Assembly: GCA_963795835.1 (NCBI GenBank)
Contig: CAWCJC010000006.1
Location: 248,001 to 312,000, forward strand
Source of the DNA: JALYXI01 sp963795835
GTDB taxonomy: Bacteria; Acidobacteriota; Terriglobia; Bryobacterales; Bryobacteraceae
Direction of reading: 5' to 3'
Length of the DNA stretch: 64,000 nucleotides
In this document: one piece after another, positions 16,719 through 27,239 of the stretch
Position numbering within the stretch: position 1 is the stretch's first letter
How the letters are laid out: every line of letters starts with the position of its first letter
Made by a program: the position numbers and the translations under genes
Notes under the pieces: generated by a model
What the model saw: only the letters and a program-made list of their open reading frames with translations
The model's database searches: none
Told to the model about the DNA's origin: nothing

Positions 16719-19700
16719 TTACTTTTCAAGGAAAACTTTGCTGCTGGCTACGTACCGCACCATGTCTTTCATCCGATAGCCGGAGGGTTTCAACTTGAGC
16801 GCGTCCTGCTTCAGATAGTTGAGTTCATTGTATGTCAGACTCCGGCCCGCGGCATACGTTTCCAGATGCTTCAACACGCTGAAGGCCACCTGGTCTATCC
16901 GGTCTTCGCTCAGGTACTTCTTCAAATCGTCGATACCCGTGACTTTCGTCTCGTCCGGGAGTGTCGAACGCGCGTCCACCGGGGTCGACTTCAACCGGCC
17001 GCCCGCGTCAAACTGCTCCAGGGCCACACCCCAGGGGTCGATCTTTGAATGACACTGCATGCACGCTGGCGCGCTCCGGTGCTGCTCCAACCTCTCACGC
17101 AAGGTCAGATTCTTGGTTTCTTCTTTGAGCGCCGGCACGTTCGGAGGCGGGTCGTTCGGCGGCTCCGCAATAATCTTGCGGGCCACCCAAGCTCCGCGTT
17201 TCACAGGGTTAGATTCCCGTCCATCGGAAAGCCCCGCCATGATCGCAGCTTCGGTCAACACGCCGCCCAACTCCTTGCGGCCATGCTGTAACGGCACAAA
17301 TTGAAATCCGCTTTCAATCTTGCCGCCCAGGTCGTAGTAGCTGGCTACTGTCTCGTTGGCCAGAATGAAGTCGGAAGCAATCACATTACTCACCGGCAGA
17401 TTCTTGCGGATCAGATACTGCATGAACTCCACCGGTTCCTGCTTCAGTTGCGTTCGGGTATCGCGCCCCAGTTTGGGAAATTTCTTCCGGTCTGCTTCCA
17501 ATACCTGGAATTTATCCAGGCTCAGCCACTGCGATGTGAACTCATTCGCAAACCGGCTGAATCGCGCGTCGGTAATCATCCGATCGATTTCGGCGTCCAG
17601 ATTCTTCTGCAATGTTCCCGCCGCGGCGAGTTGCAGCGTCTTGTTGTCCGGCGGGCCATTCCAAAGGAAGTAAGAAAGTTTCGACGCCAGTTCGTAAGCG
17701 TCCAGCGGCTCCGGCGAAGGGCTCTTGCTGACCTCCGTCAGAAACAAAAATTGCGGCGAAGTGAGAGCAACCAGTAACGAATCCTTCACGCTTTCCTGGA
17801 AAGGCCGCCCTGAAGCAAGCGATTTGTCGAACACCGCCGTCAAACCGGATTCTTCAGCAGGCGTAATGGGACGCCGGTAAGCCCGGGTCGCGAAATCGTG
17901 GATGATCTTGTGCCCATACGCCGGACGGTCATTCTTGCGGTCGAAGTCTATAAAGATATTTTTGTGCGACGCCGGGGGCCAGGATTCATAGAAGGGCCCC
18001 TCAAACTCCACCGACCGGATCACCAGACGCGGCATATCACGTCCATCGGTGTATTCGCTCCTGACGCCGATCTCGCGCAGGCCCGCCAGGTAATTCACGT
18101 TGTCCTTGTCGGGTTCCGGGCTGGGGAAATTGCGAATCGCTCCTTCGAAGATGAACTGCGCCGGCTTCTCGCTCGCTACGGTTTGCGGAGGACCAACGGG
18201 AGCGAAGGTGCTTCCACAATCCCGCCGCAGGCCCAAATGAACTCCCAACCGTGGAGTCCTTTTTTCGAATGCGACGAAATTCTGCGCAGCCTTACTTCCC
18301 GCTGGCACAGGCGTGAGTACCACCTGCTCCAACTCCCGAACACCCAAAGTTGCCGTACTTACGCTGAGCGGCCCCGCTTCCAAGCGAACCAGGAGAAACG
18401 CCGGTTGCAGCGCACCCAAAAACTGGCGTTCCCCGAGCTTCAGAGTGATATCCTGTTTGCGCTCGCTGGCGGATTTTGCGAACTGTTTGCCGGGTTCCAC
18501 CAGCCCACGAATTTCGGCCTCGTCCAGCGGCCGGTTGTAGAGCCTGACATCGGCCACATCGCCTTCGAAATCGGCACTGCCCGGAATGCGCCCCACATGC
18601 AGATCCGCCTGAGGGTCGTCGAATTGAGCGGAACCGATCGATGCGCGGGCCACCAAGGCTCCGTTCACATAGACGCGCGTGTCATTCTTGCCGCGTTTTG
18701 AGACCACCGCGACATGCTGCCAGGTGTCACCGCGCACCGTACCCGCGGGCGTTGTGAGCATTGCGTTCGCTTCCGAGTCCCGCCCTGCGGTCTGAAAACG
18801 CAACACGCCACGGTCACCGGTCATATCCAGATACCAACCGTGAGAGCGATCCTTACTTCCCAGACTGATCAGGCCTTGACCCTTGGCCTTGCTGGGATGT
18901 ACCCACGCAGCCACCGTGAAATCGCCCTCGCCCACGTGAAAAGTGTCTTCCATGGACAGGTCTTTGCGCGCAATGACCAAGCCGTCAGCCCCCGCAGCAA
19001 AGCGAACGGCCTTGCCCACCGGGGAATCCACGACCGGACCCGCTGCTTCCATTGGCCAGGGACCGTTGAGGCCCTCCCGCAAGCGAGAGACATTGGGCGC
19101 GTCAGTGCTTGCCTGCTCGGCCTTGATATCCACCTGGTAGATTCCTGGCTTGGCGATCTCGACGATGGCCGGTGTTTTCGGATTGCGAACCAGCAGCGCA
19201 TCAGGCCCCGCGGGTTGCGTGGCGGAACCGGTATCGAGCAGGAGTCCGTCGCGATACTTCGAAGCCGTAACCGTCACGCGAAAACGCCGCTTGTCCGGCA
19301 GATCGCGAAGTGAAATCTTGAAATTCGCTTTCGGGCCGTAGGTGCCATCTTCGGCGAAGACTTCTTCGGAAGGAATTGCCGGGCGCAAGAGCAATCCTTG
19401 CGGCACAGTGCTATACGCCTTTCCCTTGGGATAACCCGCGCTCCCTCGCAAATCCGCAAACACCGCGTGATAAATGCTGTCGAATTCCCGCCAGCCGCGG
19501 ACCGTATCGTTTCCCCGGTAGCCCTCGATGTAGCGGTATTTGGTTCGCATGAAGTGTGGTTCGAACGCAAATGGCTTGTGGGGAGTCAACTGGGTAACCA
19601 GGACATCCGGGTTGTCCAGCAACAGGCTGCCCGCACCCAGAATGAGCTTTTCCGGCAGAGGCGCAGGATTGACCCCGGCGCCTAAATCCACGCGGAAATT

Positions 19701-20339
19701 CTGAATTGACGGCTTCTCTGTTGGGTCGACGATCGCGCGATTTAGAGCTTCTTCAGCGATCTCGAAATATGCTTCCGTCAAAAGCGGCGAAAGTTGCAGG
19801 GTTTCCTTGTTATTCAGGAAACCTTCTTTCGAAACCGCGTCCGGTGGCAGTCCGCTGGTGACATCGTCATCCAGAAGAAGCAACTCTTTCAACGTATTCC
19901 GGTACTGCGCTACCGTCAGGCGGCGCACGACGCCGTTTTTCGGATCGGGCCGCAACCGAGCGACTTCCAAACCTTGTGAAATCCAGGCGACCAAACCAGC
20001 CCGCTCGGCAGGGGTGGGTTGAGGCAGCCCTTTGGGCGGCATGGACCCGTTTTTCACACGGTTCCTGATGGCTTCCCACATCTTGAGATGCCGGTCTTCC
20101 ATGGAGGCATCCAACTGGTCAACCCGCACGCCCGCGGTACTCAAATCGGAGTTATGACAGGAAACACAGTTCTTCTGAAAAAAAGGCTTTACGGTTGTCT
20201 CAAAACCGGGACTCAGTGAGTCCGAAGCGCCATGTGTGGTCTGCGCAGGAAGGAAATGGGCCGTGTAGACGACGCCTGTTAACGCGGCAACTAGGGCACT
20301 GACAGTTCGAGGGCGGAGCGGTGATTTCTTCAGAGTCAT
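16719..20339 (-). CDS. Large DUF1592-type cytochrome c (DUF1587/LamG/DUF1595/DUF1592/DUF1588/DUF1585)
   Basis: A 1206-residue exported protein. An N-terminal signal is followed by a heme site NCVSCHNSD (about residues 55-63), a DUF1587-like part (RLTVAQYRNTLKELLLLDD), a long insertion with a LamG/concanavalin-like fold (about 430-600; FTVAAWVHPSKAKGQGLISL, WQHVAVVSKRG, VRLYNRPLDEAEI), then DUF1595 (ATRAYRRPITPAEESGL), DUF1592 (ASKLSYFLWNGPPDNKTL), DUF1588 with a second heme site (CMQCHSKIDPWG) and DUF1585 (DARSTLPDETKVTGID). Two CxxCH motifs imply periplasmic electron transfer. The LamG module suggests carbohydrate binding. It is the first gene of an operon with the DUF1552 gene. The substrate is unknown. 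Confidence 0.85.
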   Translation of the reverse strand: MTLKKSPLRPRTVSALVAALTGVVYTAHFLPAQTTHGASDSLSPGFETTVKPFFQKNCVSCHNSDLSTAGVRVDQLDASMEDRHLKMWEAIRNRVKNGSMPPKGLPQPTPAERAGLVAWISQGLEVARLRPDPKNGVVRRLTVAQYRNTLKELLLLDDDVTSGLPPDAVSKEGFLNNKETLQLSPLLTEAYFEIAEEALNRAIVDPTEKPSIQNFRVDLGAGVNPAPLPEKLILGAGSLLLDNPDVLVTQLTPHKPFAFEPHFMRTKYRYIEGYRGNDTVRGWREFDSIYHAVFADLRGSAGYPKGKAYSTVPQGLLLRPAIPSEEVFAEDGTYGPKANFKISLRDLPDKRRFRVTVTASKYRDGLLLDTGSATQPAGPDALLVRNPKTPAIVEIAKPGIYQVDIKAEQASTDAPNVSRLREGLNGPWPMEAAGPVVDSPVGKAVRFAAGADGLVIARKDLSMEDTFHVGEGDFTVAAWVHPSKAKGQGLISLGSKDRSHGWYLDMTGDRGVLRFQTAGRDSEANAMLTTPAGTVRGDTWQHVAVVSKRGKNDTRVYVNGALVARASIGSAQFDDPQADLHVGRIPGSADFEGDVADVRLYNRPLDEAEIRGLVEPGKQFAKSASERKQDITLKLGERQFLGALQPAFLLVRLEAGPLSVSTATLGVRELEQVVLTPVPAGSKAAQNFVAFEKRTPRLGVHLGLRRDCGSTFAPVGPPQTVASEKPAQFIFEGAIRNFPSPEPDKDNVNYLAGLREIGVRSEYTDGRDMPRLVIRSVEFEGPFYESWPPASHKNIFIDFDRKNDRPAYGHKIIHDFATRAYRRPITPAEESGLTAVFDKSLASGRPFQESVKDSLLVALTSPQFLFLTEVSKSPSPEPLDAYELASKLSYFLWNGPPDNKTLQLAAAGTLQKNLDAEIDRMITDARFSRFANEFTSQWLSLDKFQVLEADRKKFPKLGRDTRTQLKQEPVEFMQYLIRKNLPVSNVIASDFILANETVASYYDLGGKIESGFQFVPLQHGRKELGGVLTEAAIMAGLSDGRESNPVKRGAWVARKIIAEPPNDPPPNVPALKEETKNLTLRERLEQHRSAPACMQCHSKIDPWGVALEQFDAGGRLKSTPVDARSTLPDETKVTGIDDLKKYLSEDRIDQVAFSVLKHLETYAAGRSLTYNELNYLKQDALKLKPSGYRMKDMVRYVASSKVFLEK

Positions 20340-20473
20340 CGAAGCCGCTCAGAGCAGCATAATTAGCATCTATTTTACACCAACCGAAGAAGTTAACTTA
20401 CAGCAAACATTTCACCAGATCGTATTCTTTGATATGATTCACCCGCCCTTCTTGGACGGGCCTCAGAGGCAAA

Positions 20474-23400
20474 ATGAAGACACTCGTCAGTCTGCTCGCG
20501 CTTGCTTTGTTGGGAAGCCAGCTTTTCGCTCAGGTGACAACAGGATCGTTGACCGGAGACGTGATCGATTCAAGCGGTTCAGTGGTGCCCGGAGCCACTG
20601 TAACTTTGATCAGTGACACCACCAAAGAGGTCCATTCCACCCGCACCGCCGCAAATGGCAACTATGCCTTTGTTGCGGTTCAGCCCTCCGTCTACACATT
20701 ACGTGTGGAACACCAGGGTTTTAAGGCGGCGGAACGTACCAATGTGAATGTCTCGGCCGATGAGCGCGTCAGCATGCCCGAAATCAAGCTTGAAGTAGGT
20801 ACTCAAACCGAAACCATTGTGGTTGCGGAAGAAGGCGCGCAGGTGGCAACTGACAGCTCCCAAATTACGGGAGATATCACGAGCAAACAGCTTTCGAACC
20901 TTACCGCGCGAGGGCGTGATGTGGTCTCGTTGCTTCGCACGATCCCTGGGGTGAGCTATCAAGCCGACCAGGATTCCGCCGGCGGCACATTCGGCACGGG
21001 CACGCCGAGCATACTGGGCGCGAGCGCAAACGTGAACCACATTGCCGTGGACGGTGTGACGAGCAATGACCAGGGCAGCCCCAATGTCTTCTCCAGCGTC
21101 ACCACGCTTGACGCAATCGGTGAGGTGAAGGTCCTCCTAAACAGTTACCAGGCGGAATACTCCGGCAATGGAGGACCCGTGGTTCAGGTGGTGACCAAGT
21201 CAGGCACGAAAGAATTTCATGGAAGCGTTTATGAATATGTGCGGAATGAAGACTTCAACGCAAACAGCTTCTTTAATAACCGTAACGGCGTAGTGCGCCC
21301 CCGGTATCGATACAACACGCCCGGTGGAACACTGGGCGGCCCGATCTACATTCCCAAACTATGGAACACCCGGAAGGACAAGCTCTTCGGCTTCTACAAT
21401 TTGGACATACAATCCATCAAGACGCCTGGCTCGCTAACCAGTTACACCATGCCCTCAGCACTGGAACGGCGAGGAGACTTCTCCCAAAGCCTCGATTTAA
21501 ATGGCGCAGTAATCCCAATTTTCGACGCAAAGAATGGGGGCGCTCAGTTTCCAGGGAATATCATTCCCCCGTCGCGGCTTGATCCGAACGGCCAGGCGCT
21601 GCTCAATACTCTTCCCCTCCCCAACTTTCTGAACCGCGCCGTCTCCCTGGGTAATTACAACTATCAGATTCAGGAAACGCTGCTTACTCCCAAGCGCAGC
21701 CAGCTTTTCAAGATCGATTACGTGCCCACGGAAAAGGACCGCTTTTATGTTCGCGGTAAGACCTTTCTTTCTGAGCAAAAGGGTTACTCAGTCTCCAGCG
21801 GAGCCTCGCCGGTCGGTTTGTTCGGACAGTGTTATTGCTTTACCGAATCGGGTCTGGCAATTGTAGGAACTCATATCTTTAGTCCGCGTATTGTCATGGA
21901 ATACAACACCGGGGTACGCCATAACCATGAGGCTTGGCATCCCTATGGAGAGAAAGGCGCCACCGATCAACAGGAACTCGACAAAATCACACGCTCCAAG
22001 ATCGGCTACAACCTGGGCCAATGGTTCCCGCAGTCCAACCCAAATGGCTGGATTCCGAGGTTCTCATTCGGCAATCTCACCAATCCACCGAACGTCAACT
22101 ATGACAGCCGTTTTCTTACTGGCGGCACCGACTTCAGCTTCAACCTGGATGACGCCGTCTCGATTACCCGTGGCAACCATCTCATTAAGTTCGGGGGCAG
22201 CTTTCTAAGAGCCCGGGAGTACGAAGGGGAAACCAGCACCTTTAGCGGAACCTTCGATTTCGGAAAAAACACCTCAAATCCCCTGGATTCCAACTATGCA
22301 TTCGCGAATGCCGCTCTTGGCGTCTTCAACAGTTACTCCGAATCCAACGCACGCTATGGCGCGAATCTGCGACAGTCTACGTTCGAATGGTTCCTGCAGG
22401 ATTCCTGGAAGGTGACCCGCCGCTTAACCGTTAATGCAGGGATGCGATGGAGTTGGGCGCAGGAAGCTTATCCGCGATACAACGGCCAACTGGCGCAGTT
22501 CGCGCTATCCCGCTACGATCCCGCGCAAACGCCGCCTCTGTTTCGACCCGTGCTGATCAACGGGGTACGGCAGGCGCAGAACCCACTCACGGGAGCACTG
22601 CTTCCCGCTCCTTATATCGGTGCGTTCGTTCCCGGTGTGGGCAATCCCGGAGCCGGTGGAGTTGTTTCGGGCGACCCCAGTTACCCTCGCGGCTTTATCA
22701 ATCAGCAGCCTGTGTTGTGGGGTCCACGCCTTGGCCTCGCCTACGATCCCTTCGGCAGAGGAAGAACCGTGATCCGCGCCGGGGCGGCCATACTCTACAC
22801 ACTTCGTGAGACTAAGTGGGGCAACTTCGTCACCAAGCCGCCCGCTGTCTATACGCCCGTCGCCAATTTCGGCGAGATGCGGACCTTCCTGCAGAGCGCC
22901 GGATACCTCTCGCCTGGAGCCACTTCCGGTTATGACATCAACAACAAGACGCCGCGCAATTACAGTTTGAATTTCGGCGTGCAGCAGGATCTTGGCCACT
23001 CCCTGCTGATGGATGTTTCTTATGCCGGAACTCTCGGCCGCAATATCGAGCAGACTGTCAATATCGACCAGATACCTTATGGTTCGCGCTTCCTTCCTCA
23101 GAATGCTGACCCCAGCAACGGAAACAAACCATTGCCGGATAACTTCTTTCGGCCCTATCCCGGCTATTCCAGCATCACCATGACAAACGCCGCGTACGGA
23201 TCGAATTACCATTCCATGCTGGTGACCATCAACCGCCGCTTCTCGAGAGGCCTGACGATGGGCTTTTCCTACACGTTCTCGAAGTATCTGGATTACAGCG
23301 GTATTCCTACGTATCAGCCCGTTCGCAGTTGGGCGTACGGATTTAACGGCTCAGACCAGACCCACAACGTTGCCTTCAACTACACCTATGACCTGCCCAA

Positions 23401-23918
23401 GGCATCGAAGTACAAGAACAATCTGTTCGTCCGTACTCTTGGTGATGGGTGGACGCTTTCCGGAATCAGCCAATTTGTCAGCGGTACGCCTGCGGCCATC
23501 AGCTTCACGACGGTGCAAGGGACTGATTTGTTAGGCGGTGGCGATGGTCAGCGCGTGCTGGTCGTCGGCAACCCGAACGCGCCATGGCTCCACGTTCAAC
23601 GCATGGTTCGATCCGAACGCCTTCGCTTTACCGCCTGGCAACTCCACCGGAAACGCCAGTAAGAATAGCGTGCGGAACCCGGGCGTGAACAACAACGATA
23701 TGACGTTATCGAAGCGCTTCCCCATTAAGAATGAACAGAGGTTTCTGCAGCTGCGCTGGGAAGCCTACAACGTGTTGAACCATACTCAGTACTCCTCCAT
23801 CAACACAGCCGCCAGGTACGATCAGGTGACCGGAGCGCAAACCAACGCTCAATTCGGTCAGGTTACCGGAACACGCACAGCCCGCGTGATGCAAGGCGCA
23901 ATCCGTTTCGTATTCTAG
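20474..23918 (+). CDS. TonB-dependent receptor, Oar-like, frameshifted near the C-terminus
   Basis: About 1147 residues in total. The start ATG follows CAGAGG and opens a signal peptide (TLVSLLALALLGSQLFAQ). The regulatory domain (SLTGDVIDSSGSVVPGATVT), plug (VVSLLRTIPGVSY, VVQVVTKSGTKEFHGSVYEY) and barrel are in the first frame, which diverges after VVGNPNAP and stops at 23662. The next frame supplies GSTFNAWFDPNAFALPPGN and the terminal strand GAIRFVF ending at 23918. One extra base at about 23578-23590 explains the split. Without the last strands the barrel would not be expected to assemble, so the break matters if real. It is divergent from the DUF1592 operon (intergenic 20340-20473). Confidence 0.85.
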
Positions 23919-23936
23919 AGAGCGTACTCACGCAGA

Positions 23937-25355
23937 TTACTGCGCCGTGCCGTTGAAGTGTGAAACCGATTTATTCCAGGCCTGCTTTCCGATCTGTTTT
24001 CCAATCACTCTGGAATCCAAATCACCGTTCACAAAATGAATGCCGCCGTAGCGTCGGGATACACCGGCTTCATCCGCCGCATCCGAAAACGTTTCCCAAA
24101 CCAGCGTTACATCGTCCGCTGGTACCAGCCCTGGCTCCACCCTGCTGGAACCCGCTTTGATCACCACCTGCCCCCCGAAGATGTTGCTCCCCGTAAATTG
24201 TTTCAGCACCTCAGCCGCCGCCGCACTAAATACACTGTGGCCGGAAATGTATTCCGGAAAGGGCGGCGTCACCACGGTGCTTGCCTGATAGGGCTGCCAA
24301 TCCGCGCCGTCGATCATTTGTATCCCTTTGTTCGGACCGGCCCATGCCAGCACCTGTTGCCCCTTGCGCAGATAGTGAACCGCGGTAACAGGGCGAACAG
24401 AATCGTAGACACGCTTCATATCCCATGAAGCAATGCTGGCATCGAACACCGCATTCGTCATGGCAAAAAACATTCGCACGGATTGGTCCACCGTCTGCTT
24501 GTCACGTTCTGCGACAAACTCCGCAAACAGGCACCAGTGCCCGGGAGGAAGTTCGGAAGAGGGGCCATCGGCCCAGTACTCAGCGATCACTTTTTGCCGG
24601 TCCGTCAGGTGAGCGCTGTAATAGAGAATCTCGTCCACCTGCGAGGCATAAAGGGGATCATCCGCTGAGGGCAGAGTGTCTTTTGAACGGAACTGCGAAC
24701 CAGATGTAAGCGCGAACGGAATCACGCTTCCCCAGTGCGGCGCGACGTATTTCTGCGTCAGGGTTCCGCCCTGGCCATCCGAGATGCGAAGCGGCTGCCA
24801 GCGAGTTGCGTCGGCGATGAAGTCGGGGCCATTTACCGGCTGGTAACCTGTGTAGTCCGAGTACGCCCCCGGGTTCAAATCGCCCAATTGGTTAGAGCCA
24901 TCCTTGTGCCGGAACTCCAGGACAGCCTGTGCGGCCAGATTACCGATTCCCTCCGCAGTCGCAGAATCTATGGTCGTATTCGCCGGGTCGTATCCGAAAG
25001 ACTTCATGAGTTCAATAAAGCGGTCCTTTTCTGTTGGAAACAAATCGACCAAGGCGCGGAAAGCCGCAAAGCTTACAGCCTTATTCTTGTTCTCAATCGT
25101 CATTTCTGCCACGGGTCTACGAAGAGCGCTACCGAGCCGGGTGCCCACCGCAACCCGATCGTAAGCGGCCCATGCATCGAACATGGTGGTGTACATGATT
25201 GCCATAGACCGAGCCACAATCGGCGGCCCTGGATGAGTTTGGCGAACGGACTCCAGCGCCGCTCTGTCCCAGGCCACCACAACGTTCACAGGTGCAGCTT
25301 CCTGTGCCAGCACTGCGCATGGCAGCAAGCAAACAACGGTTGCGAGTAAGTTCAT
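23937..25355 (-). CDS. PAP2/vanadium-haloperoxidase superfamily protein, exported
   Basis: About 472 residues with a signal peptide (MNLLATVVCLLPCAVLAQ). The three PAP2 active-site blocks are present: KRVYDSVRP (lysine and arginine), YISGHSVFSA (the SGH block) and SRRYGGIHF (arginine and histidine). The length and spacing match the vanadium-dependent haloperoxidase-like group rather than small lipid phosphatases, but halide chemistry cannot be assigned without biochemical data. I choose ATG at 25355 because GAGGG stands about 9 bases upstream; a TTG at 25370 is also in frame. It is convergent with the receptor at 20474. The 280 bases to its right hold no gene I can support. Confidence 0.78.
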   Translation of the reverse strand: MNLLATVVCLLPCAVLAQEAAPVNVVVAWDRAALESVRQTHPGPPIVARSMAIMYTTMFDAWAAYDRVAVGTRLGSALRRPVAEMTIENKNKAVSFAAFRALVDLFPTEKDRFIELMKSFGYDPANTTIDSATAEGIGNLAAQAVLEFRHKDGSNQLGDLNPGAYSDYTGYQPVNGPDFIADATRWQPLRISDGQGGTLTQKYVAPHWGSVIPFALTSGSQFRSKDTLPSADDPLYASQVDEILYYSAHLTDRQKVIAEYWADGPSSELPPGHWCLFAEFVAERDKQTVDQSVRMFFAMTNAVFDASIASWDMKRVYDSVRPVTAVHYLRKGQQVLAWAGPNKGIQMIDGADWQPYQASTVVTPPFPEYISGHSVFSAAAAEVLKQFTGSNIFGGQVVIKAGSSRVEPGLVPADDVTLVWETFSDAADEAGVSRRYGGIHFVNGDLDSRVIGKQIGKQAWNKSVSHFNGTAQ

Positions 25356-25634
25356 TCTAAGAGCCCTCAAAGTAAAGTGACCCTGAGTAGGAAACCGTTA
25401 CACGGTTCTTCTAGCTTCTGCAGCGGATCGGTTGTGCTGGGGCTGACCTTGGAGACGGTTCCCTTCGCGGGAAGCTAGCGCAAGGCCGCGATTGCGTGCG
25501 TAAGGAACCTAACAAAACGACCAATCTTAACGCCTCTGAGCCAGATACCAGGCACCGGCCGGGGCCACTGCTGTAACAGCGCCGTGACGACCATCAGCGA
25601 ATCGGAGCGAGGGCTTTGCAGGTTCGCCTTTTAT

Positions 25635-26990
25635 TCAATTTCGAACAATGTAAAGATACACATTGTCCGGAGTGAAAGCGCCACCAACAGACGCTTTCAC
25701 AAGCACATCTCCCGCGCGAACACTGGCAGGGATCTGAAACGAAATTTGGTAAACGCCAGCGAGCCCAGGGCTGAGCGCCGCGCCGATAAGCGGAGTCAGT
25801 ATACCGTCCACCGTCAGAACCACGGGGGATGAAGGCTGCGGCGCGCCACTGACGATCACGCCAGCCGCTTGCGTGGGGTTGGTGGGCCCAAATCCGGTGG
25901 CCCAAAGGATGGCTATGTCTCCCGGCTTAGCACTTACAAACGGTGCTCCGGCCGAAGGTCCAGACAAGTAGGCATTGTCAGGGTACCGCGTCATTACCGC
26001 GTATTTCGTTGGGCCCCACTGAAAGAACGCGGGAGCAAAAGTTTGCAGCTGGGCCATTACAGGTGCACTCGCCACTCCATTGTTTGTAACGACAACCGGC
26101 ACGGCGCCCGCGGTGGCGTCCGGAGCCTGCACATTTAGCTGGCTCGGGCTAACGTAATAGACCGAAGCCGGAACTCCGCCGATGGTCACGCTGACGCCGC
26201 CCACCTTCACAGGCAGTTTCCCGCCGTTAATTTGCCCAGACCAATCCGTACTGACGCTCGAAAGGTTCGTACCATAAATAGCCACCCACGATCCCGATTC
26301 GATATTCGGTTGAACGCTGCCGGGAATCCCGGTCGCGCTAACTACGGCAGCGATAACCGGAGGTGGCGGAGTTTCCGCGCGTACGCCAAAGCTAAAGTTA
26401 TCAAGCTCCGGAATTTCTCCCGAGGTGGATTGGAAGAAATCCAGTGTCGTTACCGGAGTCGACGAGATGAAGCCTAAGAAGGCAAGGGTTGGGTTCGGTA
26501 ATGTCCTCGTAGAACCGGCAGGTGATCCATTCACGGACATGTTTACGACGTCTGTGCCATTTCCCGCCAACCCATCCAAAGGAACCGTCCAAAGATCCGC
26601 CCCTGCGGCGTACACGCCTGCCGGAAGGGTGACATTGAATTGATTCAGCAGGAGCGAGCAGCACGAATTGGAAGCCTGCAGGGAGGCGCCGGTGCCGCGG
26701 TTATAAAGGTTAGCGTTATAGAACTGCGCATCGGCAACCGACAAGCCGAAGCCGCCGGAGGATCGCCCCACAAAGTTCACGCCATTCAAAGTGAGCCCTG
26801 CTGCTGTGGAGTACGACTTGGTTCCTCCAACAGGGGCGATCCCCTCAAAGCCAATGGTTGTGACTTGAAGCGAAGCGGCCGCAGTTTGCCATGCTTGCCT
26901 GTTTGTATATACAGTTACCTGCGCCTCTAAACATGGAGCGAGTAAGCAGAGTTCCAGCGCTAACAGCCGAGTCACGTTTTTGAGAGACAT
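25635..26990 (-). CDS. Secreted beta-sandwich protein with Solibacter C-terminal domain (TIGR03437)
   Basis: About 451 residues. The ATG at 26990 is preceded by GAGGAA and opens a signal peptide (RLLALELCLLAPCLEAQ). Residues about 25-215 form a PEP-CTERM-protein-like beta-sandwich (FGLSVADAQFYNANLYNRG, DLWTVPLDG) that lacks a sorting tag. Residues about 240-451 match the pattern of the Solibacter C-terminal domain: SGSWVAIYGTNLS, VYYVSPSQLNVQAPD, ILWATGFGPTNPTQ, SPGLAGVYQISFQIP. The family is characteristic of Solibacter relatives and has no known function; it is probably extracellular or surface-associated. An upstream in-frame start at 27044 would bury the signal peptide. Confidence 0.83.
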   Translation of the reverse strand: MSLKNVTRLLALELCLLAPCLEAQVTVYTNRQAWQTAAASLQVTTIGFEGIAPVGGTKSYSTAAGLTLNGVNFVGRSSGGFGLSVADAQFYNANLYNRGTGASLQASNSCCSLLLNQFNVTLPAGVYAAGADLWTVPLDGLAGNGTDVVNMSVNGSPAGSTRTLPNPTLAFLGFISSTPVTTLDFFQSTSGEIPELDNFSFGVRAETPPPPVIAAVVSATGIPGSVQPNIESGSWVAIYGTNLSSVSTDWSGQINGGKLPVKVGGVSVTIGGVPASVYYVSPSQLNVQAPDATAGAVPVVVTNNGVASAPVMAQLQTFAPAFFQWGPTKYAVMTRYPDNAYLSGPSAGAPFVSAKPGDIAILWATGFGPTNPTQAAGVIVSGAPQPSSPVVLTVDGILTPLIGAALSPGLAGVYQISFQIPASVRAGDVLVKASVGGAFTPDNVYLYIVRN

Positions 26991-27210
26991 GGGTGGTGTG
27001 TTCCTCAGGGTCGCTTGTAGATGGTTATCGCGCCCGGTGATCATTATTGCAGAACGCGCGAAGAGGAACGAAGGGAAACGAAGTATGGTGAACAGCAGGT
27101 TCAGGGAAGAGCGGATTGTGAAGTAGGGCGAGTTAGCAAGAGCGATTACTCATATCTCGACCGCTGGTTGGCGTTTTTTATATGCCTCTCAGAATTGAAA
27201 AGGGATAACA

Positions 27211-27226
27211 TGTCAGCTGTCTGACA
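27211..27226. promoter_or_regulatory. Inverted repeat in the leader of the receptor-GH39 operon (candidate operator)
   Basis: TGTCAG-CTGT-CTGACA is a perfect 6-bp inverted repeat with a 4-base centre. It lies directly upstream of the Shine-Dalgarno AGAGGA and 14 bases before the receptor start at 27240. It could be a repressor site or a small leader hairpin. No T tract follows, so it is not a terminator. The rest of 27045-27210 holds no gene I can support. Confidence 0.3.
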
Positions 27227-27239
27227 AGAGAGGATATCC

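Noticed and set aside
20440..20470. Hairpin CCCGCCC...GGACGGG before the receptor at 20474
   Set aside because: The stem has a mismatch and overlaps the translation start region of a normal gene, with no T tract. Too weak to call a terminator or riboswitch.
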